This document shows, piece after piece, positions 62,383 through 64,000 of a DNA stretch of 64,000 bases. Source of the stretch: Azoarcus_F sp048158365 (GTDB lineage: Bacteria; Pseudomonadota; Gammaproteobacteria; Burkholderiales; Rhodocyclaceae); the NCBI GenBank assembly GCA_048158365.1, contig JBLLNL010000001.1. One strand, 5' to 3'. The notes under the pieces were generated by a model. It had not been told where the DNA came from, ran no database searches, and saw nothing but the letters and a program-made list of their open reading frames with translations. A program made the translations under genes and the position numbers. Positions within the stretch are counted from its first letter, which is position 1. Every line of letters starts with the position of its first letter.

Positions 62383-62699
62383 TGGCCATGCACAATCCTC
62401 CCCACCCGGGCGAGTTCATCCGCGATGTCTACCTCGAGCCGTTCGGCTTGAGCTCGCGACACCTTGCGACGAAGCTCCAAGTGGCACCCTCCACGGTAGC
62501 GCGCGTTCTCCAAGGGCGTAGCGCAGTCAGCCCCGAGATGGCGCTACGTCTTTCCCGAGTGCTGGGCCGCTCGCCCGAAAGCTGGCTCGCAATGCAGGAT
62601 ATGCACGACCTGTGGTGTGCGCGGAAGACCGTGAATCTGGAAGGGGTCGAGAGGTTACTGTTTGACGAGCCCAACAACGAGATGCAACCGACGCACTGA
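62382..62699 (+). CDS. higA: HigA-family antitoxin
   Basis: This is a 105-residue helix-turn-helix antitoxin. HPGEFIRDVYLEPFGLSSRHLATKLQVAPSTVARVLQGR is the HigA opening and recognition helix, and VLGRSPESWLAMQ the usual third helix region. It follows the interrupted higB with a one-base overlap. It should still repress its own promoter, but its cognate toxin here is broken. Confidence 0.88.
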   Translation: MAMHNPPHPGEFIRDVYLEPFGLSSRHLATKLQVAPSTVARVLQGRSAVSPEMALRLSRVLGRSPESWLAMQDMHDLWCARKTVNLEGVERLLFDEPNNEMQPTH

Positions 62700-62867
62700 G
62701 AATCGACGCTCTGAAGTGCGCGGCTGATTCTGGACGTTACGACGACTGTCACTGACCGGCACAATAGAGCCACCGATGATCGGCATATAGGAGCCACCAG
62801 AAAGGTGCTCTGACGAACGTCGTCGGGGGTTCAAGGTTGGCTGACTTAACGCTCCAGCGATTGCTTG

Positions 62868-63500
62868 AGCGTTAAGCTCATCACTGTCGCCATTTTGGCG
62901 CCAAGTTGGAAAATTTGGCAGCGAGGGCCTGCTCTGCAGTGCTCGACAGCACCAGTGCGACGGCGAGGTGCGCTCGGGTCAGTCCGACGAAGAGCCGACT
63001 TCAGACGCTGTCGCAACGCCGCCGGCGCGGCCAGACTGGCCCATCCAAAAGGGCCCGGGTCAAATGGCCCGCATCTCGGCGTCACGGCGCCTTGAAAGCA
63101 GTCCAGTCTTACTGCGTCGCCGCACCTTGATCTGCGAGCCATTTGACCCGGGCGCGACCGCCACCGCGAATGAGAACAGGCCCTGGTGTTTGAGCTGTGC
63201 GAGGAGGCATTCGACCCAGCTGGGCTCGAAGTCCTGACCATCGTCGATGATGATGAGGTCGAAAGCCGGCTCGAAGGTTGGTGCCGCCTCGCGGTGCGCG
63301 GCAGCCAGCGCCTGGAAGACTCCTTTCGCCCTGAAATCCGGCTCGCCTTCTGGGCGAAGCGCTGCGTGGCCAGTGAGCCGCCCTCGAGCAATCCGAGGTT
63401 GAGGATGAGGGTGCCGTCGCTGTCCTCGACGTTGCGACGTGTTCGTTGCCGATAGCCATCTGAGCTGGTCTCGCACAGTTGATACTTCGATGGCAGCGGG
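62868..63500 (-). pseudogene. Relic of a superfamily-1 (UvrD-like) helicase
   Basis: Two helicase segments survive on the minus strand in different frames. FDLIIIDDGQDFEPSWVECLL (63262 down to about 63195) is the Walker B region, normally IDEGQDF. RLFVGLTRAHLAVALVLSS (62996 down to about 62940) is motif VI and the C-terminal end. The several hundred codons expected between them are missing and frames shift. A 16-bp inverted repeat (63053-63153) lies in the gap. Confidence 0.6.
63053..63153. repeat. 101-bp segment bounded by a 16-bp perfect inverted repeat
   Basis: GCCCGGGTCAAATGGC (63053-63068) is exactly repeated in inverse at 63138-63153. It sits between the two surviving helicase segments. 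The small size and inverted ends resemble another miniature element, but no target duplication is evident, so it may instead be a deletion scar or a regulatory hairpin. Confidence 0.5.
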
Positions 63501-63567
63501 CCATCTTCCGCGGTTCGACCAGCGCCGGACATCAGCCGCCGTGCGGTACCCCGTTGGCGATTGCCCA

Positions 63568-64000
63568 GTCGAGCGCGGCACGGTCGGCACCGGGCGCGAT
63601 TCTGTCCGCCCCCATGCTGCTTTACATGGCCCGCCAACACCCCAGGCTGCAACTCGAAGTGGCACGGGGCAGCACCGACCTGCTCGTGCACGCGTTACGC
63701 GCCCAGCGGCTGGATGCGGCCGTGGTCGATATCCGCGCGCTGCGGCCGGCGGCCGATCTGCGAGTCACCCATCAGGTCGAGATGTCGGCGAGCTTCGTGT
63801 ATCGAAAGGGGCGCCCGCTGACCGAAACTGACGCGCCGGTACCCTTCGAGGATCTGCCTGCCTATCCGATCGCTTCCACTCCGCTCAGCGACGAAGTCGC
63901 CCGCATCCTCACCGAGCGCGACGGCCCGCTTCGGTCTCGTGACGCTGGACAATCGCGCCGATGTGCCCGGCCTGCACATCGTCCGCGAACTCGTCGGCAC
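63568..64000 (+). pseudogene. LysR-type regulator effector-domain relic, running off the window
   Basis: In one frame the translation gives APGAILSAPMLLYMARQHPRL, GSTDLLVHALRAQRLDAAVVD and PVPFEDLPAYPIASTPLSDE, a good match to the LysR substrate-binding domain. At about 63930 the match moves to another frame (FGLVTLDNRADVPGLHIVREL), implying a frameshift or small deletion. The DNA-binding N-terminus is absent. The 3' end lies beyond the window. Confidence 0.6.

Overview
The window is GC-rich (about 65 percent by eye) and densely packed on both strands. It looks like the chromosome of a betaproteobacterium, most likely of the Rhodocyclales (Azoarcus/Thauera/Aromatoleum type). This is inferred from gene families and gene order: thiS-thiG-trmB, and hemW-rdgB-rph-PP2C phosphatase-Ser/Thr kinase opposite yicC. 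It was not tested by any search.

Layout. 0-3 kb: a TonB-dependent copper-receptor-like gene with an upstream DUF2946 gene. 3-8.5 kb: a GGDEF-EAL protein, a haloacetate-dehalogenase-like hydrolase, a BamE-like lipoprotein, and a lytic transglycosylase whose 3' end recurs as a headless copy at 3 kb. 8.5-14.3 kb: single genes for a lipocalin, a TerB-like protein, YedK, an Ada-like methyltransferase, a cytochrome P460 divergent from a MarR regulator, NudC with a small coupled leader ORF, and a VOC protein. 14.4-14.75 kb: two convergent copies of a probable C-rich small RNA. 15-19.6 kb: a diaminopropionate ammonia-lyase-like gene with an amidase relic, polyphosphate kinase 2, and a SpmAB-like membrane protein. 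19.7-25.5 kb: a phosphonate/selenate-type ABC transporter behind a structured leader, a ModE/PBP-type regulator, and an orphan tungstate-binding protein. 25.6-29.6 kb: housekeeping-type genes. 29.8-37.6 kb: an Lrp-type regulator, a sodium symporter, indolepyruvate:ferredoxin oxidoreductase and a Glu/Leu/Phe/Val-type dehydrogenase. The dehydrogenase is flanked by two copies of a covarying, highly structured repeat, and the group looks like an aromatic or branched amino-acid degradation module. 37.7-46.2 kb: a trypsin-like protease, a branched-chain-amino-acid ABC set without ATPases, UbiX, a LON-domain protein, MutY, a flavin reductase and a PHB depolymerase.

46.5-51.5 kb holds an FMN-dependent glutamate-synthase-like gene and then a decayed genomic island. 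The island runs from a degenerate copy of the tRNA-Gly(CCC) 3' end to the tRNA itself, and contains an AbiE type IV toxin-antitoxin pair plus broken LysR and integrase genes. 51.6-61 kb is a conserved core block. 61-64 kb is again accessory and decaying: an antitoxin whose toxin is truncated, a higBA pair whose toxin is split by a 161-bp hairpin transposable element, a helicase relic and a LysR relic running off the edge.

The strongest candidates for something undescribed are the twin sRNA locus (14.46-14.74 kb), the covarying repeat pair (35.98-36.17 and 37.44-37.63 kb) and the structured leader at 19.69-19.76 kb. All calls come from reading the sequence and recalling family motifs; nothing was confirmed by database search.
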